Origin: Atherinomorus stipes | Lineage: Eukaryota > Chordata > Actinopteri > Atheriniformes > Atherinidae | Reading direction: 5' to 3' | DNA: 64,000 nt | Assembly (NCBI GenBank): GCA_023101725.1 | Contig: JALJCO010012596.1 | Coordinates: 62,001 to 126,000 of the forward strand | Part shown: piece after piece, positions 1-11,999 of the stretch | Position numbering within the stretch: the first letter of the stretch is position 1 | How the letters are laid out: each line of letters begins with the position of its first letter | Translations under genes and position numbers: made by a program | The notes under the pieces: model-generated | What the model was told of the DNA's origin: nothing | Database searches by the model: none | The model's input: only the letters and a program-made list of their open reading frames with translations

Positions 1-1226
1 AAAAAACACAGAAGAACAAACCCCACTCAGGGATCCTTGGAGAGGGGGGAAGAGCGGAAAAAAGGGGGTAAGAATGAATAGAAAATGGAAGAGACAAAAA
101 TAAAAAAAGGGGGAAGGGCGGGAAGGGGGGAAAAAAGAAAAAAAAAATTTTAAACCAAGGAAACTCCCGAACATTTAAACAAAATACCAAAAAAATAAAA
201 AAAATAAAAAAAACGAAAAAAAAAGAGAGAGGAGAGAAAAGAAAGGAAAAGCGGAAAACCGAAACATGGGGACGTAGCCCCCACACACAGGAAAATTAAA
301 CAAGGTGGAAGGCGGTCAGGTGAACACAGCATGGATATAAGGAAGCAGCTGTTACTCTCCAGCAGAAGCCAGAACTTCGTTTTGGTCGGTTATTCCTCCA
401 CGAAAAGTTTCATTTGTGTCGCTGCAGCGATCGCTGTGTTGACTCGGTCAGTTTATATTTAACAAACTTGGTCCGTGCAGGCTGGGATTGCACGTGCGTG
501 ATGTCCGTGTATTTTAATTGTTTTAATTGTTAACTCTTTATTTCATTCTTTGGAAAAAACAAAATACATGACTCAATATTTGAAAAACATAAAAAAAATA
601 AAAAACCTGAGTGAAAGGGAGCAGAAGGAAGAAAATCTTATATATAATCTTCCCTTCTCACACTCAAATCCTTATACCAATCATAATTTAACAAATTAAA
701 AAAACAAAACAAAAGCAAACAAGAAAGATACATGAAAGTAAAAACAGCTGCAGGCCAACTTGCAGCTGATTTTCAACCAGAACTAGTGAGCTAGTTATCA
801 GAGAAACCAGTGAGGAAACAACTCGTTTGCGCTAAATGTGTCGTACACGTGCGATCCTCGGAAAACTCAAGTCTTTGTAAGTATTGTTTCTGTGTACATG
901 TGTTAATTACAGGAGTTGGTTGGTTTATTTTATAACTCGCGCTGCTGCCGTTACTTGAGCTCTGCCAGAGAAGCTGCTGCTGCCGGGCACGTGACGTAGC
1001 ACGTAGCACGTGATGTACGCAATTAGGAGCGCTTGTTTCATCTCTCTGTGCAGAGCAGTGCAGAGAGACGAGGAGTGAGACCCCGCCTGCAACTAAAACC
1101 AATTCAATACTCGAATATGATGAATATAAGCATTTTCTATATCCCAAAGGGGACTAGCCGCGATACATCGAGTATATTCGATGTACTATGCCACCATGAG
1201 TGTACCTTTTTTCAGACTCTGTGCTA
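1..1226. other. No gene recognised; A-rich and low-complexity DNA
   Basis: The first 330 bases are strongly A/G-rich and 520-760 is A/T-rich. The region 780-1200 is ordinary-composition DNA with no splice-bounded open frame I can support. The N-terminal coding exon of the LDB1 gene was looked for here and not found. The short open frames in this stretch lack any family signature. Confidence 0.5.
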
Positions 1227-1365
1227 GGGGTGGGAAAAAATATCAATAATGACATCTCGCGAGATTTAAAATAGATCGATGCTGCGTTTTTAAATGTCAA
1301 TATGATATCAGCATATGAAAATATTGTGATATTTCAGTGTATTAATATTTTTTCGCATTCCTACT
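1227..1365. repeat. Short copy of the GGGGTGGGAAAAA / ATATCG-rich MITE
   Basis: It begins with AGGGGTGGGAAAAAATATC, contains the TCTCGCGAGAT and GATATCAGCATATGAAAATAT blocks, and ends in a degraded inverted copy of the start. The same blocks recur near 2611-3161, 7632-8335, 14903-15127, 17880-18180 and 55090-55320. This identifies a dispersed non-autonomous element family. Confidence 0.6.
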
Positions 1366-1439
1366 CGGTGCTAAATATAAAACTTCTTGTAAATGTGTGC
1401 CGAGCGTATAAACGGTTGAAAACAGTGAAAACTTTCGCC

Positions 1440-2160
1440 TGTTAATCTTTTGCCCAAGGATAGACCGATATATCGGCCGGACGATATTTTAGGCTTATAT
1501 TAGCATTTTTTGCTGATATCGGCATGATATACATCGGGTGTTTTGGCAGATACCCCCACTTGGCATAATTTATAGACTTTTTTTAATATAAATATTTGTT
1601 ACCAGGTTTGTGTTCCAATGGGCTTCATGCACGAACTTAATACTGCACCTTTGTTTTCTGTCTTACATGATTGGATGATTAATCCAGGTGTGTCTGACCT
1701 CAGCAAATGATCAGACACACCTGGATTAATCAGTTCATCCAATCATGTAAGACAGGAAACAAAGTTGCAGTACTAAGTTCAGGAAGTAGTGGAGCTGTGC
1801 ATAAAGCCTATTTTATATTTGTTTACAAGTGCATGGTTTCTTTTTTCTATATTTAAGGTACTTGGCTTTTGTAGAATTACTTTTCATTAAAGCCATTATT
1901 AGATTTAAAGTTAAATGCAGTATCGGCTCCAAATATCAGCCCCAAATTTTGGCAGATTGTATCGGCCATCAGCTGAGGCAGATAAGAAAATATTGGTCTT
2001 TTATGAGGATGGGCGATATGTTATCATGCGCAATATATCATCAAAGAAATTCCCCATGGTAATAATTTGTCATCGCAGGATAAAAATGATAAATTAATTT
2101 TATCAGGTTGTATTAAGTTATTAATATATATTAGCTTTTTTAGTTTGCGGTACAGAAAAT
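1440..2160. repeat. Dispersed repeat rich in GATATCGGC, hosting the hairpin
   Basis: Sequence on both sides of the hairpin (CCGATATATCGGCCGG near 1466 and TATCGGCTCCAAATATCAGCC near 1920) matches the vocabulary of the hAT-like composite MITE family seen elsewhere in the window. No coding signature is visible. The hairpin therefore appears nested within an older repeat. Confidence 0.4.
1618..1808. repeat. Long imperfect inverted repeat (hairpin)
   Basis: The arm around 1633-1699 (ending in GATTAATCCAGGTGTGTCTGA) is the reverse complement of the arm around 1711-1780, with a loop of about ten bases. Weaker pairing continues outward to GGGCTTCATGCAC at 1619 and GTGCATAAAGCCT near 1797. This is most likely a MITE that is nearly all terminal inverted repeat. 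It would also fold as a long RNA hairpin if transcribed. Confidence 0.75.
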
Positions 2161-2461
2161 GACTGTTTGCGCCGTTCAGATAAATGTCAAATTTATTCTC
2201 ATATTTTATTCGTGTTTATTTGGTGTTAGGGGGTGGGACGATCACCGATCAAATCGTATATTGGCAATTGGAAGGTTTCCAGGCTGTTTATCAAGGTGAT
2301 TTTGAAAAAAACAAACAAACAAAAAAAAAAACGCCGCTCTGCTGTGCATTAAGAGATGCTTCAGGAGGAAATACATTATCGTGAAAGAAGCCCCGTTTAC
2401 AAACAGACCCACAATCCACATTCTCTCTCCTCTCAGAGCAGGTTATTGCTGCACAATTAAT

Positions 2462-3250
2462 CATGGGGATGCACAATATTGGAATTTTGGCCGATATCCG
2501 ATATGCTGATATTTTAAAACTCGCGGCTGATAACTGATATCTATACTGATATTAAAGCTGAAAAAAAATATGCAGTCATTGCAAATAGCAGTTTTCGACA
2601 CTTTGAAAAATAGGGGGTGGGAAAACATATCGATACATTGACATATTGCTATATTTTCATATGCCGATATCAAATATATATTTAAAAACGCGGTATCGAT
2701 CTATTTTACCTACAAAATCTCGTGAGATTTAATCGTCCTGTGAAAAAATCTCATGATATTTTGTGACTATTCACGAGATTCTGTAACAGAATGATGAAAT
2801 ATCGCAAGATTTTGTCAGTGAAATAGATCAATTCGACGTTTTTAAATGTCATTACCAGCATATGAAAATATCGCAAAATTTATGTGAATTCTCACGAGAT
2901 TTTGTGTCAGAATGATGAAATATTGCGAGATTTCATTAGTAAAATAGATCAATACCCTATATTTAATTGTCAATTTGATATCAGCATATGAAAATATCGC
3001 AAAATTTATGTGAATTCTCACGAGATTTTGTGACAGAATGATGAAATATTGCGAGTTTCATTAGTAAAATAGATCGATACTGTGTTTTGAAATATCAATA
3101 TGATGTCAGCATATGAAAATATTGCAATATTTCAGTGTATCGATGTTTTTTCCCACCCTTAATCTTAAGAAGTTTTAAAGTCGGTGAAATATCGGTGGGG
3201 TGGCCGATGTCCGATACTCAGTCTTAAGGCTGATATAGGTCGATACCGGT
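2462..3250 (+). mobile_element. Composite hAT-like MITE
   Basis: It starts with GGGGATGCACAATATTGG and runs through CCGATATCCGATATGC. At 2611-3161 it encloses a second inverted-repeat unit (GGGGGTGGGAAAACATATCG to TTTTTTCCCACCC). It resumes with TTTAAAGTCGGTGAAATATCGG and ends near CGATACCGGTA. The same outer-inner-outer order is found in three other copies, two of them full-length and reversed. The TAGGGATGCAC-type end is typical of teleost hAT MITEs; that assignment is from family knowledge. Confidence 0.6.
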
Positions 3251-3441
3251 AGGTGGATGTGCTGAGTCCAGTGACGTCGGAGGGTCTTTCTTTGCCTCCT
3301 GACTCGTCTCTGCAGGAAGCAAGATGGCTGCCGTTTGGGACGGTGTATGTGATCAGTGTTTTCTTGTCATCATCCGAACGGTGGCGTGTTCAGGTCGCGT
3401 CCCAGGAGATGAATGTAATACTGTGTCTCATGTCTCTGCAG

Positions 3442-6400
3442 TCCCACTCCGATGTACCCGCCCACATACCTGGAGCCAGGAATCGGGTAAGCCTGCTTTT
3501 ATCTGGCGTGAACACGTTAGAGGACGTCCTCATTAACGATCCATCGTGTCCGTGACTCGCTTCTCCCAACGTCCCGTTTCCTTTCTTCTTCTCTCCCTAT
3601 CCAGGAGGCACACGCCGTACGGCAACCAGACAGACTACAGAATATTTGAGCTCAACAAGCGGCTACAGAACTGGACAGAGGTCTGTCCGCGCTCACGGCT
3701 TCACGGACGGACGCACGGAAATGCGGTCCGGTTAACGTGTTTTCTGTCCTCGCCCTGCAGGAGTGCGACAACCTGTGGTGGGACGCGTTCACTACGGAGT
3801 TCTTCGAAGACGATGCCATGCTGACCATTACTTTCTGTCTGGAGGATGGACCCAAACGCTACAGTAAGGAAGACGAGCCGATTCCCGAGTGGACGTGCAT
3901 GACCAGCTGATTGGTGATGCATGATGGGAAACATTTAAGCCGATCCACTTTATTTACAAGGCAAAGACGGGACACGTCTCCAAAGTGCTGCACACAGAAA
4001 GTACACAGCAGTAAAAATAAAATCAGGAGAACAAGTGTTGCTCTGCACAGCCACACAAGCTCTTATTAAAACAGTAAAACAAGTTAAAAACAATAAAAAA
4101 TAGAAAAAAATAACTGATAATGTTCTGCTTCTCACGGCCGATACCGATACTGAAGCTGAAAATGATTCATTCCTTCAGAGACAACAGATGGAAACCAGCG
4201 TTTTGGAAAAATCTGGCGTATTCAGAAGTTTTTCTTGATCATCATCATCATAAACTTTATTAAGGACACACATGGAAATAAAAAAGAAAGAATAAAAGCC
4301 ATTAAAAAGAGAGTGAAGGAGAAGAAGAGGGAGAGGGAACGATAAATGTCACATGTTTACATGAAGGCTTAAACGCCTTCAAATTGTCACATTTAAAAAA
4401 AAATATTGGGGTGATTTTGGTCCAATATTGGTCAAAATTGGGCTGATATCATTCACTTTTAAAGCCAATATTGGTTGATGCCGATATGGGGCCGATATCA
4501 AGCATCACTACATGCTTGATATCTCCCTGCAGAGTTTACAATGAGTTTGTGTCAGTAGCTGGTAAATGATATAACTCAGTCATGAATTCTCAGCTTATTG
4601 ATTCCTGATTGATTCTGGAAAGTGACACAGTCAAGTATCAGGAAGGTACGGTAGGAAAGTATCAGTAAAATATCAGTATAAGGTATAGTAGTAAAGAACC
4701 AGGAAGGTATCAGACAAGTATCAGGAAGGTACGGTAGGAAAGTATCAGTAAAATATCAGTATAAGGTATAGTAGTAAAGAACCAGGAAGGTATCAGACAA
4801 GTATCAGGAAGGTACGGTAGGAAAGTATCAGTATAAGGTATGGTAAGGTATAAGAAAGGTATGGCAGTAAAGTATCAGTAAAATATCAGTATAAGGTATG
4901 ATAGTATGAATATCAGGAAGGTATCAGTCAAGTATCAGGAAGGTATGGTAGTAAAGTATCAGGAAGGTATCCGCAAAGTATGGTAGTAAAGTATCAATAA
5001 GATATAAAGTATCGGTGAGATATCAGTAAGATATGGTTGTAAAGTATCAGTTAAGTATTGTTAAGGTATCAGTAAAGTATCAGTAAGATATCAAAAAAAA
5101 GTATCAGTAAGGTATGGTGTATGGGTAGTATTGGTAAAGTATTGGTATTGGTAAAGTATGTAAGGTATTGGTAAGGTATGGTAGTAAAATATAAAAAAAG
5201 AAAAAAAAAATGAAGAAAAAAGGAAGTATCAGTCTGGTATGGGTAAATGTATGGGTGAAGTATGGGTAAGGAATTGGTAAAGTATCAGTCTGGTATTGGT
5301 AAGGTATGGTAGTAAAGTATTTGGTTGGGAATGTATTGGTGAAGTATGGGTAAGGATTGGTAAGGTATCAGTCTGGTATAGGTAAATGTATGGGTGAAGT
5401 ATGGGTAAGGGATTGGTAAGGTATTGGTAAAGTATCAGTCTGGTATTGGTAAGGTATTTGTGAAGTATTGGTAAGGTATCTGTGAAGTATCAGTCTGGTA
5501 TGGGTGAAGTATCGGTCAGGTATGGGTGAAGTATCGGTCAGGTATCCATCTTCATTCGGTCATGAGTCTGTCTGGCTGAGCGTTTCCAGCTCCTGCTCAT
5601 GTCGGACGCGACACAAATCCGAGTCCAGACTCGTAACGACGGCCTCTGGTGTCTGTTTCTCCCCAGCGATCGGCCGGACGTTAATCCCCAGATACTTCCG
5701 GAGTATATTCGAGGGGGGTGCGACCGAGTTATACTACGTGCTGAAACATCCCAAGGAGTCCTTCCACAATAACTTTGTGTCCCTGGACTGTGACCAGTGC
5801 ACCATGGTGACCCAGAACGGGAAGCCCATGTTCACGCAGGTGTGTTTGTGCGCACGCGTTCTAGTTTTAGCCGTACGGTAACAGAAAGCTGAGCTTCATT
5901 CCTCATCATCATGTGCTGAATCTCTGCAGGTGTGTGTAGAGGGGCGCTTGTACCTGGAGTTCATGTTTGACGACATGATGAGGATAAAGACGTGGCATTT
6001 CAGCATCAGACAACACCGCGAGCTCATCCCCCGCAGCATACTGGCCATGCACGTGAGTGCTTCATTCCTCCGTAGATAACGCTCACTGATGTTGTAAATG
6101 TTTAATCTGTTATCGTCTCTGTTATCCAGGCTCAAGACCCACAGATGCTGGACCAGCTTTCTAAAAACATAACGAGATGTGGCCTGTCGAATTCCACCCT
6201 CAACTACCTCCGAGTAAGTCAGTCTCACGTCTTACCTGCTGGATGTTGCTGGTTCATGCTCCCGTTACTGGAAATCAGGAAATATTGGACCTGCTGCGAG
6301 GCTCGGACTCTCTGCAGACGCCATCTAACATGCGGAGACAAGACGGTTTACAAAACGCTGTGTAATCAGAAAACTCAGATACGTGGCGTTACTGCGGCTG

Positions 6401-9400
6401 CGTGTCGCCAGACTGTGGAAACCAGTCTGCCTCCACGGACTGTGATGAAAGTGCCGCTGACCTTCAGGGTTCCCGCGGGGTCTTAAAAAGTCTTAAAAAT
6501 CTGCATTTAATACCTTAGAAAGTCCTTAAATTTGACAGTTGTGGTCTTAAATTTCATTTGGTAGGTCTTAAATTATGTTACGCTCCGACAGATTTCCGTC
6601 ACTTAGAAAAATGACAGTCACAAACAACAGCCGTCACCTGTCAGCCTGAGGTTTGCGTGTCTGTGTAAAAACCTTTTTTTACCTTTTGGAAGAAAATTTC
6701 AAACCGGGTGCCGATGATAGACGTAAGTAATGATGGGCAAAGGTTGTTCAATCTCTATTTCTTTTACATTATCTTTGTAAGACCTAAAAAGGTTTTAAAA
6801 AGCCTGAAATTCAACTTGTTAAAACGTGTAGGAACCCTGGACTTTCCTGAGACCGTAACACGGGGGTCGGACACCACCGTGCGGCTCCCTGGCATTTGAA
6901 AGATGATTAAATATTTAATTAAAATGTGTTTCATTTTGGTTCGTTCGCTTTAATAATGTGATTCTAAAAGCCTGAGACAGGTTACCTTGTGGAACAAAAA
7001 AGTTTGTCTTATCTTATTCTAAATTTGAAGATTCTGATGTTCCCTCTGAGCAGTGCACGTGCAGTTGTGCACTTTTCCCGTGTTCTCTGAGCACATTAAA
7101 CGCAGCACGTGAAATAAAACCCAACTCAACAAAAATAAAGACCAAATTTATTTCGTAGCATTTTGCAAAGCAGCCAATTGAGTGACGGGTGCAACAACAG
7201 AGTTCCTGCACATTTTAACAAGTTACATTTAAGACTTTTTAAGACCAATTGGAACAGAGTTTAATGCCCATTTCATGGCCACACGGGCAGAAACACAGGT
7301 CCCTCTACATGTACAAAGATACTGGCAGGTAGATTAAACAGCTTTTGGCCGTCATTACCTATGTTTATCACTGGTAACCTGTTTAAAATGTTCTTCCACA
7401 AACCTCAGGCTGACAGGTGACGGCTGTGCAAAGACCGGCTCAGATCTCCTCCTGATTGGCTGATATAAAGTCTGTTGGGGCGCTAGATAATTTAAAACCC
7501 ACCATATGAAATGTAATACCATTTAACCGATATTTAACCGATCAGCCCGCAGTTTCTAGTCTAAAGAAAAAAAAAAAGAGTTCTTCCTCCTTCAAAAAAC
7601 TTCTTTTTTTACAGACTTTGAAACTCTAAAGGGGTGGGAAAAAGTATCAATACACTGAAATTTTGCAATATTTATTGACGTTAAAAAATGCAGTATCGAT
7701 CTATTTTACTTACAAAATCTTGCAATATTTCATCGTTCTGTTACAAAATCTCACGAGAATTCACAAAAATTTATATTTTCATATCTGATATTTTCACATG
7801 TTAAAAATCGGCATCGATCCATCTTACTAATGAAATCTTGCGATATTTTATCATTCTGTTACAAAATCTTGTGAGAATTCACTAAAAATTTAGTGATATT
7901 TTCATATGTTTATCATATTGACATTTAAGAATGCGGTATCGTTCTATTTTACTAATGAAATCTCGCAATATTTCATCATTCTGTTACAAAATCTCGTGAG
8001 AATTCACAATATATTTTGCGATATTTTCATATGTTGATATCATATTGACATTTAAAAATAGGGTATTGGTCTTTTTTACTAATGAAATCGCATTATTTCA
8101 TCAGTCTATTACGAAATCTCGGAGAATTCACCAAAATTTAGTATTTTAAAACTATAATTAAAAAAAAAAGATTCTCAATCAATAATATAAACACAGCAAG
8201 ATTTTTTTAACAGTGATGAAATCTCGTGAGATTTTGAAAGTGAAATAGATCGATACCGCGTTTTTAAATATCGATTTGATATCGGCATATGAAAATATCA
8301 CGATATTTCAGTTTATCTATTTTTCCCACCCCTAATAGAGACTGTATTTGGCAACCTGCAATGGCGGCCCATTGGCTTGTAGATGTAAACGTAACGCCAT
8401 TGTCAAACCCGTTAATTTATTTTCAGGCTAAATGTAATTTTTTAAGGAAATGCACCCCCCTCGTTTGCTACGTGGATGTAGTATTTTTTAGAAGAAGTAA
8501 TATCTGCTTTTCCTGCTCCTCGTCCAGCTGTGTGTGATCCTGGAGCCCATGCAGGAGCTGATGTCCAGACACAAGACGTACAGCCTCAGCCCCAGAGACT
8601 GCCTCAAGACCTGCCTCTTCCAGAAGTGGCAGAGGATGGTGGCCCCGCCTGGTAGGTGGATCCTAGTCCCACGCAGACCTCCCGTTTAACCAGACGGTCC
8701 TTATAACCGACTTTCCACCCCCCCCACAGCTGAGCCATCGAGACAGGCGCCCAACAAGCGGCGGAAGCGCAAGATGTCGGGCGGCAGCACCATCAGCGCG
8801 GGAGGAGGAGCTAACAACAACAACAACAACAAAAAGAAGAGTCCTGGAAGCGGCTTCCCCCTGACCAGCCAAGTCCCGGTGAGTCCGCCAGCGCCCCCCC
8901 CTGGTGGTGGTCCCCCGCTAGTACACCAGCAGGCTCAACATGCATGATCACGTTGTAAAAACCAAGAAGGTAACGGCCTGAAACAGCTGCAGGATGGACA
9001 CGAACGCTCATCAGTCAGCATCCCTGAGTCCTCTGAGACGTTCGTACATGCAGCATGCAGGAATAAAGTTGCTGCTGCACCGACAGCTGGATTCAACCCC
9101 TGATGGGAGGAGCTGCAGCGGGACTGAACTTTGATTCTAACACCTTAGATTTTATAAAGACTTTCCAAGAACGTTAAAAGACATTGTTGCCACTTTAAGC
9201 TGTAATCAGCGACACATCTTTAACGTCCCAAAGCACACGACAGAATTCAGATAAGCTGGGAAGGAGTTAAATATTTGTCTAAACCAAAAATATAGCTGAG
9301 GTCATGACCAGTAACACTGCTACGCTGCTAGCTACTCACAAGAACAAGAATAACAGAAAAATCCACTACGTGTCTCAGTTCATTTGCTCTGCGTTCCACC

Positions 9401-11213
9401 AGCCTTTTAGTTTGCACATACATGTGGGATGATGTCATATGTGTGGGATGATGTCATATGTAGGATGATACCTAATTGCCATTTTTCTGACCAATATTTT
9501 AATTTGGTTGGAGATTTTATATTTTACATTTTAGCTTCAGTTCAGTGTTCATGCCAAGATACGTTTTCTAGATCAGATGGAGAATTATCACGCGATACAA
9601 TAATTCTGATAGGCTATCACCATCATGTGATACAGAAGCTAGAATCTGATAGGCTACCACTATCATGTGATACAGAAGCTAGAATCTGATAGGCTATCAC
9701 CATCATGTGATACAGAAGCTAGAATCTGATAGGCTACCACTATCATGTGATACAGAAGCTAGAATCTGATAGGCTACCACCATCATGTGACACAGAAGCT
9801 AGATTCTGATAGGCTACCACCATCATGTGACACAGAAGCTAGATTCTGATAGGCTACCACCATCATGTGACACAGAAGCTAGAATCTGATAGGCTACCAC
9901 CATCATGTGATACAGAAGCTAGAATCTGATAGGCTACCACCATCATGTGACACAGAAGCTAGAATCTGATAGGCTACCACCATCATGTGACACAGAAGCT
10001 AGATTCTGATAGGCTACCACCATCATGTGACACAGAAGCTAGAATCTGATAGGCTACCACCATCATGTGACACAGAAGCTAGAATCTGATAGGCTACCAT
10101 CATCATGTGATACAGAAGCTAGAATCTGATAGGCTACCATCATCATGTGACACAGAAGCTAGTATCTGATAGGCTACCACCATCATGTGACACAGAAGCT
10201 AGAATCTGATAGGCTACCACCATCATGTGACACAGAAGCTAGAATCTGATAGGCTACCACCATCATGTGATACAAAAGCTAGAATCTGATAGGCTACCAC
10301 CATCATGTGACACAGAAGCTAGAATCTGATAGGCTACCACCATCATGTGATACAGAAGCTAGAATCTGATAGGCTACCACCATCATGTGATACAGAAGCT
10401 AGAATCTGATAGGCTACCACCATCATGTGATACAGAAGCTAGAATCTGATAGGCTACCGCCATCATGTGATACAGAAGCTAGAATCTGATAGGCTACCAC
10501 CATCATGTGATACAGAAGCTAGAATCTGATAGGCTACCACCATAATGTGATACAGAAGCTAGAATCTGATAGGCTACCACCATCATGTGACACAGAAGCT
10601 AGAATCTGATAGGCTACCACCATCATGTGATACAGAAGCTAGAATCTGATAGGCTACCACCATCATGTGATACAGAAGCTAGAATCTGATAGGCTACCAC
10701 CATCATGTGACACAGAAGCTAGAATCTGATAGGCTACCACCATCATGTGATACAGAAGCTAGAATCTGGCTGCTTTCATCATTTCATTGCCTAAAACTCT
10801 CAGAAGTTGAAACAAACTGCTTGTCTGGTATCGGTACTGTGGTATCTCCAGACTCAGAAAGTATCCAATCCCATGTTTTGTGTGGCTGGTATCAAAGTAT
10901 CGACTCTATGGTATCGGTATGCCGATCCCGAGTGCAAAGACAGGTCATGTGGTGTAACGGCTGCCGTCTGCTGTCCCTGCAGGATGTGATGGTGGTGGGA
11001 GAGCCCACTCTGATGGGCGGGGAGTTCGGCGACGAGGACGAGCGTCTGATCACGCGGCTGGAGAACACGCAGTTCGACGCAGCCAACGGCATCGACGACG
11101 AGGACAGCTTCAACAACTCTCCGGCGCTGGGCTCCAACTCGCCCTGGAACAACAAGGCCCCGTCCAGCCAGGAGAGCAAGAGCGACAACCCCACCTCCCA
11201 GGCATCGCAGTAG
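3442..11213 (+). CDS. ldb1: LIM domain-binding protein 1 (nine coding exons; N-terminus outside window)
   Basis: This is a nuclear adaptor that dimerises and bridges LIM-homeodomain and LMO proteins, and through them GATA/bHLH factors, in enhancer looping. Exons: 3442-3486, 3605-3680, 3761-3863, 5667-5839, 5930-6052, 6130-6213, 8528-8651, 8730-8878 and 10983-11213. All have AG/GT borders and consistent phase, and TAG is at 11211. About 369 residues are visible. The dimerisation domain runs from TPMYPPTYLEPGIG through FRSIFEGGATELYYVLKHP to SNSTLNYLR. A nuclear signal (NKRRKRK) and a six-Asn run precede the C-terminal LIM-interaction domain (GEPTLMGGEFGDEDERLITR), and the end is SQESKSDNPTSQASQ. 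Compared with the short vertebrate isoform, only about seven residues are missing; the first exon lies upstream of this window. Whether it is the a or b fish paralogue cannot be told here. Confidence 0.96.
4130..4515. repeat. Fragments of the GATATCGG MITE family in an LDB1 intron
   Basis: CGGCCGATACCGATACTGAAGC at 4136 and the GGGCTGATATC / GCCGATATGGGGCCGATATC stretch near 4440-4500 share the motif vocabulary of the composite MITEs. The intervening sequence holds no exon. Confidence 0.4.
4625..5530 (+). repeat. Degenerate GTATCAGTAAGGTATGG tandem repeat in an LDB1 intron
   Basis: About 0.9 kb built of variants of GGTATCAGTAAAGTAT, GGTATGGTAGTAAAGTATC and TATTGGTAAGGTAT. At the left end an 80-bp block (AGTATCAGGAAGGTACGGTA...) is repeated nearly exactly, giving a local longer period. 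The array stops about 130 bp before the acceptor of the 5667 exon. Every unit contains GGTA/GTAAG-like strings that resemble splice donors. Confidence 0.8.
6465..6839. mobile_element. hAT-type MITE (CAGGGTTCCCGCGGGGTCTT...)
   Basis: The left end is CAGGGTTCC. The right end GGAACCCTG is its inverted repeat, and the adjacent inner sequences AAAAAGTCTTAAAA and TTTTAAAAAGCC also pair. A clean eight-base target duplication is not visible. It lies in the LDB1 intron between the 6213 donor and the 8528 acceptor. Confidence 0.6.
6900..7530. other. LDB1 intron, weak repeat traces only
   Basis: CATTTAAGACTTTTTAAGACC near 7226 echoes the CTTAAAAAGTCTTAAAA motif of the 6465-6839 element in reverse, so this is probably a decayed relative. 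No coding or RNA signal is seen. Confidence 0.35.
7530..8336 (-). mobile_element. Composite hAT-like MITE, reversed and truncated
   Basis: It begins with CGATATTTAACCGATCAGCCC. The inner unit runs from AGGGGTGGGAAAAAGTATC at 7632 to TTTTTCCCACCCCTAAT at 8336, with several internal repeats of TCATATGTTGATATCATATTG and ATGAAATCTCGCAATATTTC. The outer segment expected after 8336 is missing. It lies 190 bp upstream of the 8528 LDB1 exon. Confidence 0.6.
9600..10768 (+). repeat. 40-bp minisatellite, about 29 copies, in the last LDB1 intron
   Basis: The unit reads AGAATCTGATAGGCTACCAC followed by CATCATGTGATACAGAAGCT. Units are highly uniform; the main variants are ATGTGACAC versus ATGTGATAC and AGATTC versus AGAATC. 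Nearly every unit has one TGATAG (a WGATAR match) and one CATGTG E-box inside TCATGTGA, separated by 11 bp. The array ends about 215 bp before the acceptor of the final LDB1 exon. Confidence 0.95.
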
Positions 11214-11999
11214 AGCCCCGAGCCCCGCGACCTCTACACAACCCCCCCGTCACTCCTCAGCCCCCCGCCCCGTAGAACATGACTGCAACCATCTGGTCTA
11301 CCAATGAAACACTGCTGTAGCGCTCAGATTCACTCCCAGGCAGCCCGAGGACTCGGTCTGTCCTCTGGACCGGACCAGACCGGTTCCTGCCAGGGCTGTT
11401 CCCCCCCAGTATGAAGGCACCGTTCCTGCACACACATCCCAGCTGCTGTTGCTCCATCTTTATTTTGGACAGGGATTGGGTTGGTACGACCGAGTATTAG
11501 GACCACATTAAGAACATTTTTACAGACTTCTAGAATAAAATCATGAAACTACCAGAATAAAGTCTTCATATTTTCAAGATTACAAACCAAAGCAAAAACA
11601 AACGAGGACGCGGTCGGTGTTGTGCAGAAAAACCTGCTCAGACCTTCAGGATATTAAACATGACTACACGCCATCTACTGGTGAGCAGCAGGTACTGCAC
11701 TGTTCAGGGTAGGGGTGCGTTTTTCAGCACTACACCGGTTCCAGCCAGTTCCTCCTCCACTAAAGCAGCCATTTCCTCCAAGTCCGTCTGCTTCTTTCTG
11801 CACAACAGATTAATTTTCTCGCAGATTCTTTTCTAAGTCCTCATACTGATGACAATGTGGTGCTGATGTAGCAAGAGATTGAGGATCTCCTGGTTTGTAA
11901 AAGCCCTACATCTTCACCAAATGCTCCACCACCCTCATTTTACCAGCTTTCCTCTTCTACATTTACAATATCAAGATTTCTCGTTAAATTATGACTTTA

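Noticed and set aside
9429..9689. Open frames running into the 40-bp repeat, and the 10707 start of the frame ending at 11213
   Set aside because: The repeat produces chance frames. The real LDB1 exon begins at the acceptor before 10983, where homology starts.
9600..10768. CRISPR-like regular repeat
   Set aside because: Units are contiguous 40-bp tandem copies without unique spacers, in a eukaryotic intron.
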